Assembly: GCA_027922465.2 (NCBI GenBank)
Contig: BQMF02000025.1
Location: 1,460,501 to 1,524,500 of the forward strand
Source: Turritopsis dohrnii
Lineage: Eukaryota > Cnidaria > Hydrozoa > Anthoathecata > Oceaniidae
Direction: 5' to 3'
Length of the DNA stretch: 64,000 bases
Under the pieces are notes generated by a model, which saw only the letters and a list, made by a program, of their open reading frames with translations, was not told the origin of the DNA and searched no databases. A program made the position numbers and the translations under genes. Positions 35,743 to 47,228 of this stretch are shown piece by piece (within the stretch, counting starts at the first letter, position 1; each line of letters starts with the position of its first letter).

Positions 35743-38040
35743 TACATATTTGTTCTTATTCACATGTAGATTAGATTCTATAAAAACAATATATGAGAAA
35801 TCACCATCAACATCAACTTGATATTCCCAACATTTGCTCAAACTACTTATTTAATGTAATTTAGGTGTATGTGATAGTTTGTGATAGTTTGAGGGAAAAT
35901 CAAGTTATACCTTCTGGTAAATTTATCAGTAACTTACTTATTAGAAAACAATACATTTAATCAATAATTTGCTAATACTGATTAATAATCAGAAATAGCG
36001 AGTAATTTTGATGCATCAATCAGTAATAATAAATAGATTCTGCTTAGGCATAAATTATCAAGAATTAAAAACAAAAGCAAAACCAATAGGTTTTCTGGAA
36101 TGGAACACCCCAGCATATACCCAGCAGCAGGCGAATTGTTGCAAAGGAGTGTGTATCTATATAAATATACAGGTTACTTCATTAAAAATGCTCTTCACCA
36201 GTTTTTTTTGCCTATTTTTTGTCAATAGTTTTTTATTGACCAAACCTTGTAATGTTGAGGTTAAAATACTAAAGTTATTGCTGCCAGGATAACATCTTGG
36301 TTTGAACTGGAGATGGCAAACAAATACTACTGTAGATGCTAATTAAAACCAGTCATGTGTCTCAAGAACATCAATTATTGAAGTAATTACTTTACAGGGT
36401 GATTTTAACAGAAAGGGCATTTTTCTTCTGTGAAATGTCCTCACAGATGCTCTCCAGAACATTTGCAGCCAATTTTTGAGAAACTTCTTGCTCATACCAC
36501 GGGCCTAAAAGCTACTTTTCTTATTGGAAGCTGACAAAGTAATTATACAGAAAAAACTATTGTATTCTTATATTAAAAAAATAAATTACCAATAACCATT
36601 AGCATTATATTGATTATTACTGATCAATTTCTGATGAATTACTGATTAATTTATCAGCATTATAACTTACTAGCTGTCAAGGTGATGTTGTTTGCCACAC
36701 ATGTTCACCCTCATTATGTCACCCAAGAGTTCAAAATTATGAACAGGAAAACGTGTAGGATCATATGTTTATGAGGAACCATTCTGGAGATATCATCAAT
36801 CAAAGATTTTAATGATGCCACAGACCTGTCACCCAAAACAATTTGGACCAAATTTTTCGTCACCCTATTGCCTGTATCCCGGATCCCAAAAAAGGTCTAT
36901 TGGTTCCTGAGATATTTCCCCTAGAATGTTGTGTTCGTTTGGGGATGCAATGCATTAACTTTACACTGCTGTCATGCACAAGAAGAGAAATAATTTCTAT
37001 CAAAACTTACATCTACCATGTCATGTGACAGGCAAACAGAGCAAACAAAAAACGGGGGTTATCTTTTCTTTCTTCAACAGCTCAATTAAAAGTTGAAGGT
37101 GTTACAGTAATGTGTTGATGTTTATTGACCATTAAGCAAACAAAGGGAAGCAGCTTAATTGTTTTTTATTGTTAAAACGATGTGAAATAAAAGTCACACA
37201 GATCCCAAAGCACAAATAACAGTTTCCCAAAAGATATTAAAAAGATCGTTGAATGTGATGTGTTTAGAAAAATTGTTCCACTATCATTGCCCCCGTTTTT
37301 TTGTTGAAAGTTGGAGATTTGATGTTTCACATAAAATCGCTACTGAGGGGTACTTCGGGTCCAATATCTTCTGAACGACCCATCGGTTTGCCCTCAAACT
37401 TTATAGCTTTCTTTACCTAAGGCAGGGCTACCACTGGTGTAAAAATGAAAGTTATAGCTTTAGTAGAAAAAAAGCTTTATTTTTTAAATCGCAAATTTAA
37501 CCGCTAAAAATCGCGAATTTTTCAACCAAAAATATATTCAAATATTGTGCTTTTATCTAAAACATGCAAAAAAAATGTTTGGAATCGGAAGCGGCTATCA
37601 AAAGTTATGAGGTAATTTGTTTCCACTGCCAATTATATCGAGACAGACTTTAGCACATTTTGTTACATGGTTACTTTTCTTTCTATAAAGAAACATTTTA
37701 GTTTACTTTTTTTATTAAGTCTTTGAACAATTTATTTTCACATTTTATAACTTACAAGTGGAAACTCTTACATTAAAATCTAAAAACAAAGTTAAAGCTG
37801 AAATACAGAAAAATAAACAAATAAATGAATAAATAAACAAAATAAAATAAATGACTCTACAAACATACTGTTAAAATAAAAGCCATAGGGTGTAATTTAC
37901 TGCTTCTTCTCCACACTTACCTAATGATATTAAAATGGCAAACATAAATCATAACATCACAGCCTAACCGAAAAAATTAAGATTAACGTAACAAAAAAAG
38001 AACTTTTCTCGTGTCAACATGGGGTGACTGCAGTAAAATT
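35743..38040. other. No gene recognised; presumed upstream region of the NO VEIN-like gene
   Basis: AT-rich, with no supported exon. The first part should contain the promoter of the minus-strand gene, but no core element can be identified with confidence. Confidence 0.4.
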
Positions 38041-38470
38041 CAACAGGGAGGTGAAAATTTTGAGCTGTTAAAAGTGTCTAAACGGACTAAAAAGACTTGA
38101 AATCTTTTCAAGCCTAGTTACTGGAAAATCTATGTGACTGAAATCTTGAATACAAGATGGGAGGTAGTGCCGTAATAGACATAAAATGCTGTTTGCTCGG
38201 CTAAGGTACCTTGTGAGTTTTGAACTTGTTTTGAACAGTCTTAGTAACATTTAATGCAATTTTATTTGCATTAAGCCAGTCTACCATTGACCAAATCATG
38301 ATTGATTTGGCTTTTCAATGTTAAGGGGCATTTATACTAGTGTCATCTGCAAACAAACATGAAATTCCAAATCCAAGGGTGTTGGGAAGGTCAATGATAT
38401 AAATCAAGAATAAAAGAGGACACAAGACAGAGCCGCTGCTGAGGAACCCCATATTCAATAGCTAAAAGCA
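38040..38470 (-). mobile_element. LINE fragment (RT core to C-terminus)
   Basis: Minus-strand remnants of a CR1/L2-like RT. At 38340-38460 there is a degraded GVPQ box and a LFADDTS catalytic motif. At 38068-38250 lies the C-terminal stretch KLTRYLSRANSILCLLRHYLP. Frameshifts and deletions separate the parts. Confidence 0.65.
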
Positions 38471-38502
38471 ATGAAAACTGTGGTGCAGTATAGAAACAAA
38501 TT

Positions 38503-39120
38503 GATTAATGACATTCGCACACAATGTACCTTTCCTCTCGCTTTCTGGGCGATTGCTCTAACCACTAAGCTACCGACCCTTGTGTTGACAGTAGTTCGTA
38601 GCAGACGAGGGGAGCGTACAGGCTCAATTGGACCTGAATGCTTTCGAATCAGTGGAATCTCATTGGATAGATGCTCAGAGGTGATTCAAGTTCCAACCAA
38701 CTCATTAACTTTGATGCAACTAGGAAGGTATAGTACATTGGGGAGAGGCACACACGCCCAACAGAGCCCCAGTTTCGGACGACAAGCGCCCATCTTCAGT
38801 CAGCTAACTGAAACCAATGTGCTGAGTTTTTTTGGATATTGATTAATCACATTCGCACACAATGTACCTTTCCAATTGCAGCGCTAAGTTATCGGATCGA
38901 ATGGGACTCAAACCCACGACCTCTGGCTTGCCGGGCTATTGCTCTAACCACTAAGCTACCAACCCCTTGTGTTGACACTAGTTCGTAGCAGACGAGGGGA
39001 GCACACACGCTCAATTGACCTGAAATCCGATAACTTTGCGCTGCAATTGGAAAGGTACATTGTGTGCGAATGTCATTAATCAATATACAAAAAACTCAGC
39101 ACATTGGTTTCAGTTAGAAA
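38503..39120 (-). repeat. tRNA-derived SINE-like repeats arranged as a palindrome
   Basis: The word GACATTCGCACACAATGTAC occurs at about 38510 and, with one change, at 38850; it appears inverted at about 39055. The segment 38797-38900 pairs with 39025-39120 (CTAACTGAAACCAATGTGCTG on one side, its complement on the other). Between them lies a tRNA-like core (38897-38966, minus strand). A shorter second copy of the A-box half is at about 38546-38580. This looks like two SINE copies inserted head to head or a snap-back rearrangement. Confidence 0.7.
38897..38966 (-). other. tRNA-like core with Pol III A and B boxes
   Basis: Minus strand reads TAGCTTAGTGGTTAGAGC (A box) and, 27 bp further, GGTCGTGGGTTTGAGTCCC (B box), the internal promoter layout of a tRNA. 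The acceptor stem does not close and the core sits within a repeat, so it is called a SINE head rather than a functional tRNA gene. Confidence 0.7.
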
Positions 39121-39163
39121 CAAATTGATTATTTCATTGTTCAAAATTTATTTTCACGAGATA

Positions 39164-40158
39164 CCGTAAAGCGGGGTGACTTCGATCAGCGGGGTGACTT
39201 CGATCAGCGGGGTGACTTCTATCAGTAAATATAAACTGTTAAAACTTTGAAATTAAAGTGCGTTTTTCACATTTTATAAGATTTTAATTTAGATTCTTAT
39301 TGTAAAATATCATTGGAATCCTTTTCAAGCGAAACAATCAATTTCTTCCGAAATTAACGACGAAAACATCAAAATTTTCACCGCTCACATTGGTCATCGC
39401 TCTACGTCGTATTCAAGAGTTTAGCTTGGACATTTTTGGTAGATATGTGAAGTATAGAGGCTGATGGTAAAAAAAATTATAATATGTCTGAAAGAAATTA
39501 TGTTCTTCACCGCTATATTCTGTTTTTCTTTTCCTTATTCCTTTATCGATAATATCGTGTTTATAAAAACACGAAAAAAACGAATGTTTTATATCGCTAT
39601 AAGTTACATGTTCGCAAGAACTTCGTGAAAAGTCGTCGTATCTCATGGGAGATTTAATGACTTACCGAAGAAATTTTAATAAGCGTGCTCTTTCCCCATG
39701 ATGATAGATCTCAAAAATTTTTGTTTGTGATACAATGAAATTTCAATGTTAATTTCGTTTCGTATTAACGAGGGTTACACATGTGTGAAAGTCTTAAATA
39801 TATCTTTTGTTTTACAAACATTGCTGATCTTTACGGTGGAACATTAACCGCGGATGAGAAATGGTGGTCTGTTAATATTGTAATAATGGCGCTTTAAAAA
39901 ACATTGTCAAATACAAATATAAGTAATTTGGCGCTTCTCATAAGCTGATCGAAGTCACCCCATAATAGATATTGTCGTTTTCTTGGAAAGATCAGGTTAT
40001 TTCTCTGGAATTACAAGTTTAGTTAATGTGAAATTTTGCACTGAAATAGAAGAAATATGTAATGTAATGATTCCAAAGTTTCAGAAGTAATGGTTTAGTA
40101 TTTCGGAAGTTACTTTTAAAATAGTGGCAAAATTGATCGTAGTCACCCCGCTTTACGG
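39164..40158. repeat. TA-flanked MITE with 18-bp subterminal repeats
   Basis: Ends are inverted copies of CCGTAAAGCGGGGTGAC, flanked by TA on both sides (39162-39163 and 40159-40160), as for Tc1/mariner-type targets. The left end carries three tandem 18-bp copies of AGCGGGGTGACTTCGATC (the last with one change). An inverted copy, CTGATCGAAGTCACCCC, lies inside the right end at about 39945. There is no coding frame. Confidence 0.75.
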
Positions 40159-40160
40159 TA

Positions 40161-43100
40161 CTCAGATTAGCTAAATTTGATGTAATCACAATTTCAGCAT
40201 TTAAAATTTAGTGAAACTGTTGTATCGAATTTATATAGCTTATAAACATTATTGACGACGTTGGTTCTACCATATATTGAAGTTTGATAATAATATAAAA
40301 AAGAGTCGTTAAAAAAATACACATGTGATACAAAATCAACATTTTGATATAGAATTGTGATCTATTTCCATTTCTGAGAATTCTGAACAAAAAATATTCA
40401 CAATAATCTTTCCTGTTGATTTCGATTTTGGTTTTGATTTTCGTTTTATCCAAAGGGACAAAACCTCCAGTGGCTACTTAAATTTTCAATTTATACCAGC
40501 AAGTTATTATTTGACGTAGCAGAAAGCTAGAATGCAGGAAAACTGAGCATGTGGCATTCTGTATTACTTATCTGAAAATGCAATGAATTCACCTCAAACT
40601 GCCGCGACGCCTCTACACCGTGACCATTTTAAAATTCGATCGGCACATGTGAAAAATTTACAACCTAGCTAAACCTGGTATCCAGACTTCTAAGAAAATG
40701 AATTGAACAGTTGCAGTATCAATGATCTGCACCAGTGGTCAATATTGTCAAGTCAAACCAAAAAAACAGATACTAATCTATATTAAGATTCATTTAGAAA
40801 AGATTCAAAGTAAATAAACCCTTCAATTTCCTTTTATAGATAAATCGGTGTTTGTTACATTTGCTTACCGACATCTTAAGGTTAGCGGCTGAAATCACCT
40901 AATGCAGGGACAAAACAATGAAAATTATTTTTATCAGTTGTAAGAGTCAGAATTACTAATTTCGCATTTCTGTCCAAGAATCAGGGATACACTTTTAAGT
41001 ATGTGTAATTTCTCTTATTCATGCATTATATTTTTTGTATCTCGCTGTTTATGTTTGTGGGTTTGGTAGACTATTTTTATCCGTTTCTTTAAGTTGAACG
41101 TCTCTGAGAGGAGAGTGGGAGTGTTTATTTGAAGATGGTCGAGGATGGTAATTTGTATTTGTATGGGGTGAAAAGTTCCTTCCGCATTATGAACAATATG
41201 CAATTACAGTACTGAATATGTTAAAAGTAATATTCAGGATGTGTAAAACAGACCATTTCAAGGTTATAATGCCATTTTGAATTCTTGTTGTTTACTTTTT
41301 TTTTGATGTTTACATTTTGTTTCGGAGTGCAAGTTGAACTTTAACCTCTTTATTTCATCGGGTAGGCAAAAAAATTACTTTTTTATTGCTTATGGCAAGA
41401 ATACTCAGTTAAGCAAGAAAATACACCCAATTATTAGGTTGTTTACCCTTTAGAACAGAAAGTATTGAGTATGTGTAAGGCAAAACCAAACACCATTTCA
41501 AAGTTTGGATTTGTGAACATCTAGGGAGAAATACCTAAATATCTTACTGGTAAGACGAAGTCTCTACAACCCAACAGTTATATAGCAGAACATTCATTAT
41601 TTTGTCTTAACAAACCTATTCTTAACAGGAACATTCAGTCTATGCCACTTGAATTATTTTGAATAATTTGATAATTTTTTTTCTATTAGTTCTCTTTGTA
41701 ATTATTTATTTTTTGACACCTACCTCACGTCTCTTGACAATATTTTTATCTATAAATTATGCACTGTACAAAAACATTTCACCTCTGAAAGCTTGTAAAT
41801 TGAAATAAATATTTCAGATCTAATTGCTGTTTATGTTATGTTCCCAGTGTTCCATCCAGAACATTTATGGGGACATCAATTTTCAGCAGGGGTTTTTGGG
41901 CGGCTGTGATGCTCCGGAATCTCTGACATTTTAGTACTTTCAAGAGTCAAAAAATCACTTATTTAAATGTTTTATGAAATATATACTTCGAATTTGGTTA
42001 CTGATTGCATAATTAAGAACTGCATCAGAGAGAAGCTCTAAATTACTATTTAAAAGACGAGACAAATTAAACCTTTATGTTACGTTTATAAACTATATAA
42101 TTTTGTATTGTTCTAAATTAGTTTTGTTTAATTTGTTCACAAATTTATCATTCAGATATTTTCTTTTGGTTATTTTTTGGGGACATTTTTTGGGCGCCCA
42201 TAACGTTTCAACGTTATCATTTTCAATCTGAATGCAACACTGGTTCCTAAATGAAAATGCAAAATTGTAAATGTAAACAGACAGAAATGGTGAAGAAAGG
42301 AGTTTTATGTTATGAAAATCAAAATAGGAAAAAAAGGCTTTTATGTCCTGAAAACCAAAAAAACAAACAAACAAATAGCACAACCATGATAGAGTCTTGC
42401 ATCATATATGATAAAAAATGATATTAATGTAAACATCGTTATGGACTTTTTTAGTTTTTAGTTATTATTGTTCAATTGTACAGACTTATCTGCAAACTTT
42501 CAGTGTCTATTACCAACAATTATTTGTCAAAGTATTGCGAAATTTACATCACAAGAAAGCCTTTTTTCAGTACTTCTATTGATATATAATTTTCATGAAC
42601 ATGATTATTCTTTGGAAAGTTATTGAAAAAAAACCCCACAGATTTGCATCATTAATTTCTTAATCAACTAACAGTTCCTTAATTAATGTAATATATTTAA
42701 AGAAGTATGTAATGTAGAAATTTAAGTTGCAATGAACAACTGTATAGATCCTTTTTAACTGAAAGCAATTCATTTCCTTGAAATATATATAACAATGAGA
42801 TTTGACAATCGTTTCATGACTTAAGTGAGTTTCGTGACTTTCAGCTAGTGTGTGGTTTATTAACAGCAAAAGTTACATAACTTAAGGACAGTCTCTAACC
42901 TCTAAACACAAGTTCAGTTTTTTCTCATTTTTTCCCTATAAGAGTATACATTTTCTGAAAGCTAAATAAATTCTCTATCTTCACATTTTCATCAAAACCA
43001 ATAGATCTTTTAATCATTGTTCATGTACTTACGCCCATATTTACGCATGGTCTGTCTCGCTTATTCATAAATTTCTCAGCTGTTACTAAAAATTAGATGA

Positions 43101-43673
43101 AAGTGAGGCAAGGTTTTTTCCTAAGATCCCATTGGTTTGAATAAATGTCATTCTGTCTACATTGATTGATGTGTAGGGGACTTAGAGCTCGGCAAAGTCA
43201 GGATAACAGTGAACAAAACCATTGTCGAGATGTTGACAATTTAAGTTTTTTCAAAGGTGTTTACATAATATCTGAATAAAATTAGCGAATGACGCATGAT
43301 TGAAAGAAAGATCAGAAACGTTTATTGAATCTTCGCAAAAGATCACGTTTTGAACAAAAGATATTTATTTAAAAAGTATTGAGTAGAGCAAAAAACGCGT
43401 TTTTTGGAAAAAGTGCTGCTAAATTTAAATTTTTGACTCCAGAAACTTCATCTATGAAAAAATTACATAGGAAATGCTAAAACAAATTTTTGCTATTTTT
43501 TGAGCAAATGGGTTAGAGCCTATCCTTAAAGTATAAAAAGAAACAATTGAAAAGTGTAAAAAATGTTATCTGCAAGATGTATGTATGGATATAAAAGAAA
43601 GAAAATAAAAAATGAAATAAAATTTTAGCAGAAAAAAATAAGGAATCCATTAAGGAACTATGATGCTGATACC
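40161..43673. other. No gene recognised; AT-rich
   Basis: Long AT-rich interval. Only short low-complexity frames are present and no family could be recognised. Confidence 0.5.
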
Positions 43674-43677
43674 TTAA

Positions 43678-44115
43678 GGGAATTCATTTTTGTAGTTGTT
43701 GTGGTTTTTCATCATTTCTGCAAATTAGTTCCCGCAAAAAGTTTGATTTACCTCCATCCGCGACATAGTTCCCACAAAATTTCAATTCTTTGAGAATCGC
43801 AATTTTTGAAACTCTGGTCGAATTTCCAAAGATTTTGATTTAGAAGACATTTTACAAAGATGTTTCCTAGTCAATACTTGCAGTAGTATCTATATTTGGA
43901 ATTGCTTTTGTCTTAATGTGAAGTGATTTTTGTAAGCTAGTTCTAAGTTAGTAGTTATATATATTAATTAGTCTCTTTTTATAGGATTGGCATTTAACGT
44001 AGGATAAGTTTATTGTTTTTTTTTCACTCTCTTTGCAATCTGTGAAAATTAATTCCTGTGAAAATCTTCATTTCCTTTTGAAGGCAAAAATAAGTTCCCG
44101 CAAAAATTAATTCCC
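43678..44115. repeat. Short TTAA-flanked MITE
   Basis: Inverted ends GGGAATT(C/A)ATTTTTG with TTAA on both sides (43674-43677, 44116-44119). A subterminal word, GTTCCCGCAAAAA, is repeated inside both ends. About 438 bp, non-coding; piggyBac-type target site. Confidence 0.65.
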
Positions 44116-44119
44116 TTAA

Positions 44120-44614
44120 CGTACTCTCTGACATAATGTGGAACGCTAGACTCAGAGTGAAATTAAAGTTTCTTATATAAAACAGACATGTAACTTCTTG
44201 TTATTGTATTGATCAAAGTTTCAGAAATAAACTTGGATAGACAACTAACATAATTCATTTTGACCTTTGATTCTATTTCTCAAACAGGAGTTTTGTGTGC
44301 GGTCACAAATATTTTGAATGAGGGGTTTTCACATTATTGTTTACTTTGGCTGTGATATGGGAACTACCTAGGTAAGATACATAAACAGAGTACATAAGTT
44401 CAACATTTTTGCAGTATTCCATGTGGTATATGGTTTAAAAGCAGATGGTCATGTTATCGCAAGGATATGTTTCGGAATATTTTTCTCTCAAAGTTTGTAC
44501 TTGATAACAGATGACTTTGGTATTTCAATTCATGCATTTTAGCTCTTAAAGCAACTAACAACAAGGTTTTAAAAACCTTAATACAACTGCTCTAGAAAAA
44601 TTTTTCAATATAAA
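44120..44614. other. No gene recognised
   Basis: AT-rich spacer between two MITEs. Nothing supported. Confidence 0.4.
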
Positions 44615-45201
44615 CAGTGACGTATCCAGAGTTTTTTTGGGCATACCGGTACATACATTGGAGTGCAGTGGCCCACGAAGGCGCCACCATGGTTGGCGCC
44701 GAGCGGGAAAAGTTTGGAAATTTGTGCCTCCAGGTGCTCTAAAAATGCACTCTCCAGACACACAATGATATTCAAAATTAGCATATGACATGTCATTTTT
44801 TTTTGTTTTTAATCCTTATTACAAGAAAACATCAATATTTCTCCCACGCAAGCTGTGTTGTTCTTGCATCTACTGAAAAGAGTAAACAAAATTTTTTTTT
44901 TACATGCGTGGAAGATGGGGCACGAAGTAATGAGCGAAAAACAAAAGTTGATACGCCAATTCAACAGCAAAATGGGACGTAGGGTTGACTGCTTTATAGA
45001 GGTTTTTGGGAGTAAATCATAGCATAAAACGACTTATATATATGTGAAGGTTTGTAAGAAATAGATGAAATAATCGTTAAAAGATTGTTTTTACATAAAA
45101 TATTCAAAGTTGAAAATTCTCGAAATTTCATTTTTTGGGCGCGAGAGTTTGGGCGCCAATACCGGTCTACCGGTATCAAATCCTCCCTGGATACGTCCCT
45201 G
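44615..45201. repeat. hAT-like MITE
   Basis: Ends CAGTGACGTATCCAG and CTGGATACGTCCCTG are near-perfect inverted repeats of the CAG-GCGTATCCAG type common in hAT-related MITEs. Subterminal ACCGGTA and GGGCGC words also pair. The expected 8-bp duplication is not clear (AATATAAA versus ATAAACAA), so superfamily assignment rests on the termini only. Confidence 0.6.
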
Positions 45202-47228
45202 ATAAACAAAGAGGCATTAATGCCACTCGGTAGTTTTCTTAATCAAAATCCCACTGACTTCCACATGGAAACTGCATTCACTGTAAAAACTATTATGCGT
45301 TGGAAGGCTCTATGATGGTAGCAGAGTCAAACTATAAAGCTATGCAGTACACTATAAAACCTGTGGCACTGATAGGTGTGTGGTGGCACTGAACGCCACT
45401 GGCAGTTTTTAATGAATACTTCTTCAAGTTCTAACATCAAGTAATTTGAACAAATTCTACAATGTGTACAATATCAATAACAATATCAAAGTGTACAATA
45501 TCAATTCAAAAAGGCAAATCTTCCTGAAAGATCAAGCTCTCAGAAATGGATGACCAGAAGACCACCACCTAGTGTTTTAGCATCTGCTAAGAGAAATGTT
45601 TTTACATTGGAGGATGAATCAGAACTGTAAGACATATTATGAAAGCACGAGAAAACAAATTGCTATAAGTTTTTCATCTACTAAGGCTTTGTCAAGTGCA
45701 TTATGTACAATTATGTAAAATTAACTTCGTTTCATGTAATACTCTCAGTGAAATTTTGGTGTGCTTCACAGTTTATTAAAGTGGTTCTTTTTATAGTAGC
45801 ACTTTCTACTTTAAATGCTCAACTGCTTTGCCATTGATTTAAATGGTTCCAGTCTATTTTGAAAATGCCAGGCCTTCAATGTCGAGTCTACCACTAACAA
45901 TTATCTGAGTGGCGAAATGTCGAAAGTTGCTGGTGAAGTGAGTGTCATATCACCAAGGAAAGTTGACATACTTGTTCCTAAAAAAAGTGACAGCGTAGAT
46001 ACACAAACTTCTCAGGGGGATCTATTGTGGTATCAAGTTTCGAAGTCCCCAAAAATGATAAGAAGAAGAAGAGGGAAGACAATTATTTTGATGTGAAGAT
46101 TTAAAAATCTTATGATTTTGTTTGTCCTCCTGAAATATTCTTCTTGGATTTGTTTATATCTTCGTTATGTTCTGTAAATATATTCTGTACTTGCATCTGT
46201 GTCAACATTTTATGCTTGTCAACTTTCACCGTCACACTGATGCATGTGTGTACTAGCACCAGTTGTCTGCCTTGTTGAAATTTTTTTTCCGAAGGTATTT
46301 TACTGCACACAAAGTGAATTATAGAGAGATGCATGGTGTATGGTAAAGAAAAAAGCTTCAACTATCATTTTGAAAGCTTAATATTTTATTCAATCAATGT
46401 CTGCTCCAATCAAACTTCATTTTGTTTTTTCAGATGAATTGAATTAAAAACTAACGAATTTCGGGCAACATGTGGCTGAATGAATTTTTTCCTTAATTTG
46501 TCTTAACTTTCCAGAAAGGTTAGTATGAAATATTCTTCAATTTAGTAATATTGCATCAGATAATAGTTGTACAGATGTATGAGATGGTTTCTTATTGTGT
46601 TTCTTCCAATGTTTTCATATTAATTTTGTGGGAAATATAAACCTGTTCAATAAAAACAGGAAAAAGACATTACATAATGATAATGGTTTAACACAGTTTC
46701 TCATGATCACTTCGGCATGTCTTTATCTTTAAAAAAAAAAAAAAAAACAGTTCAAGATGAGAAGTTCATCAATATTTCGAGCACAAAATAATTTTTTATC
46801 ATAATTTCATAATAATTTCAAATTATGATAGTTTGATAGTATGCTCAAAACAGTTTGATACCATGGCAACAAAGCAAAGTCTAAGTAAAAATGATTGTTG
46901 ATTGGTTGCACGAAACTTAGTTATTAACTTTATTTTTAACTTTCTACTCTTTGTATATATGTGAGAGATGGGAGTGAAGGAAACTTAGGAGAGTTTTCTG
47001 AAAAGTCAGTATTGATGAATATAAACTGCTGAACATCTTTATAATAGGAAAGCAAACTAAAATGGCTGTGCAAAAAAATAAAAAAAAACTTAAAAGAATT
47101 GCATTGTACTTTTACAATGTTTGAACTTTGTTTTGTCTCATATTTTTGTGTGAAATCTGATTAGTCATGTCTTTGTTTAGAGCGATATGTGTGAAGCTTT
47201 TAAATTTGATTTTCAACTGATCCTACAG
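45202..47228. other. No firm gene; one coding-like patch
   Basis: Mostly AT-rich. Around 45496-45630 and 45917-46096 short plus-strand frames have coding-like composition (e.g. RRPPPSVLASAKRNVFTLED), but they match no family I know and have no clear splice linkage. A run of 17-18 adenines lies near 46731. Confidence 0.3.

Noticed and set aside
38897..38966. Functional tRNA gene
   Set aside because: A and B boxes are present, but the acceptor stem does not pair and the sequence is embedded in a repeat with partial copies nearby; a SINE head explains it better.
39180..39235. CRISPR-like array
   Set aside because: The 18-bp units are directly adjacent without spacers and lie in the end of a MITE in a eukaryotic genome.
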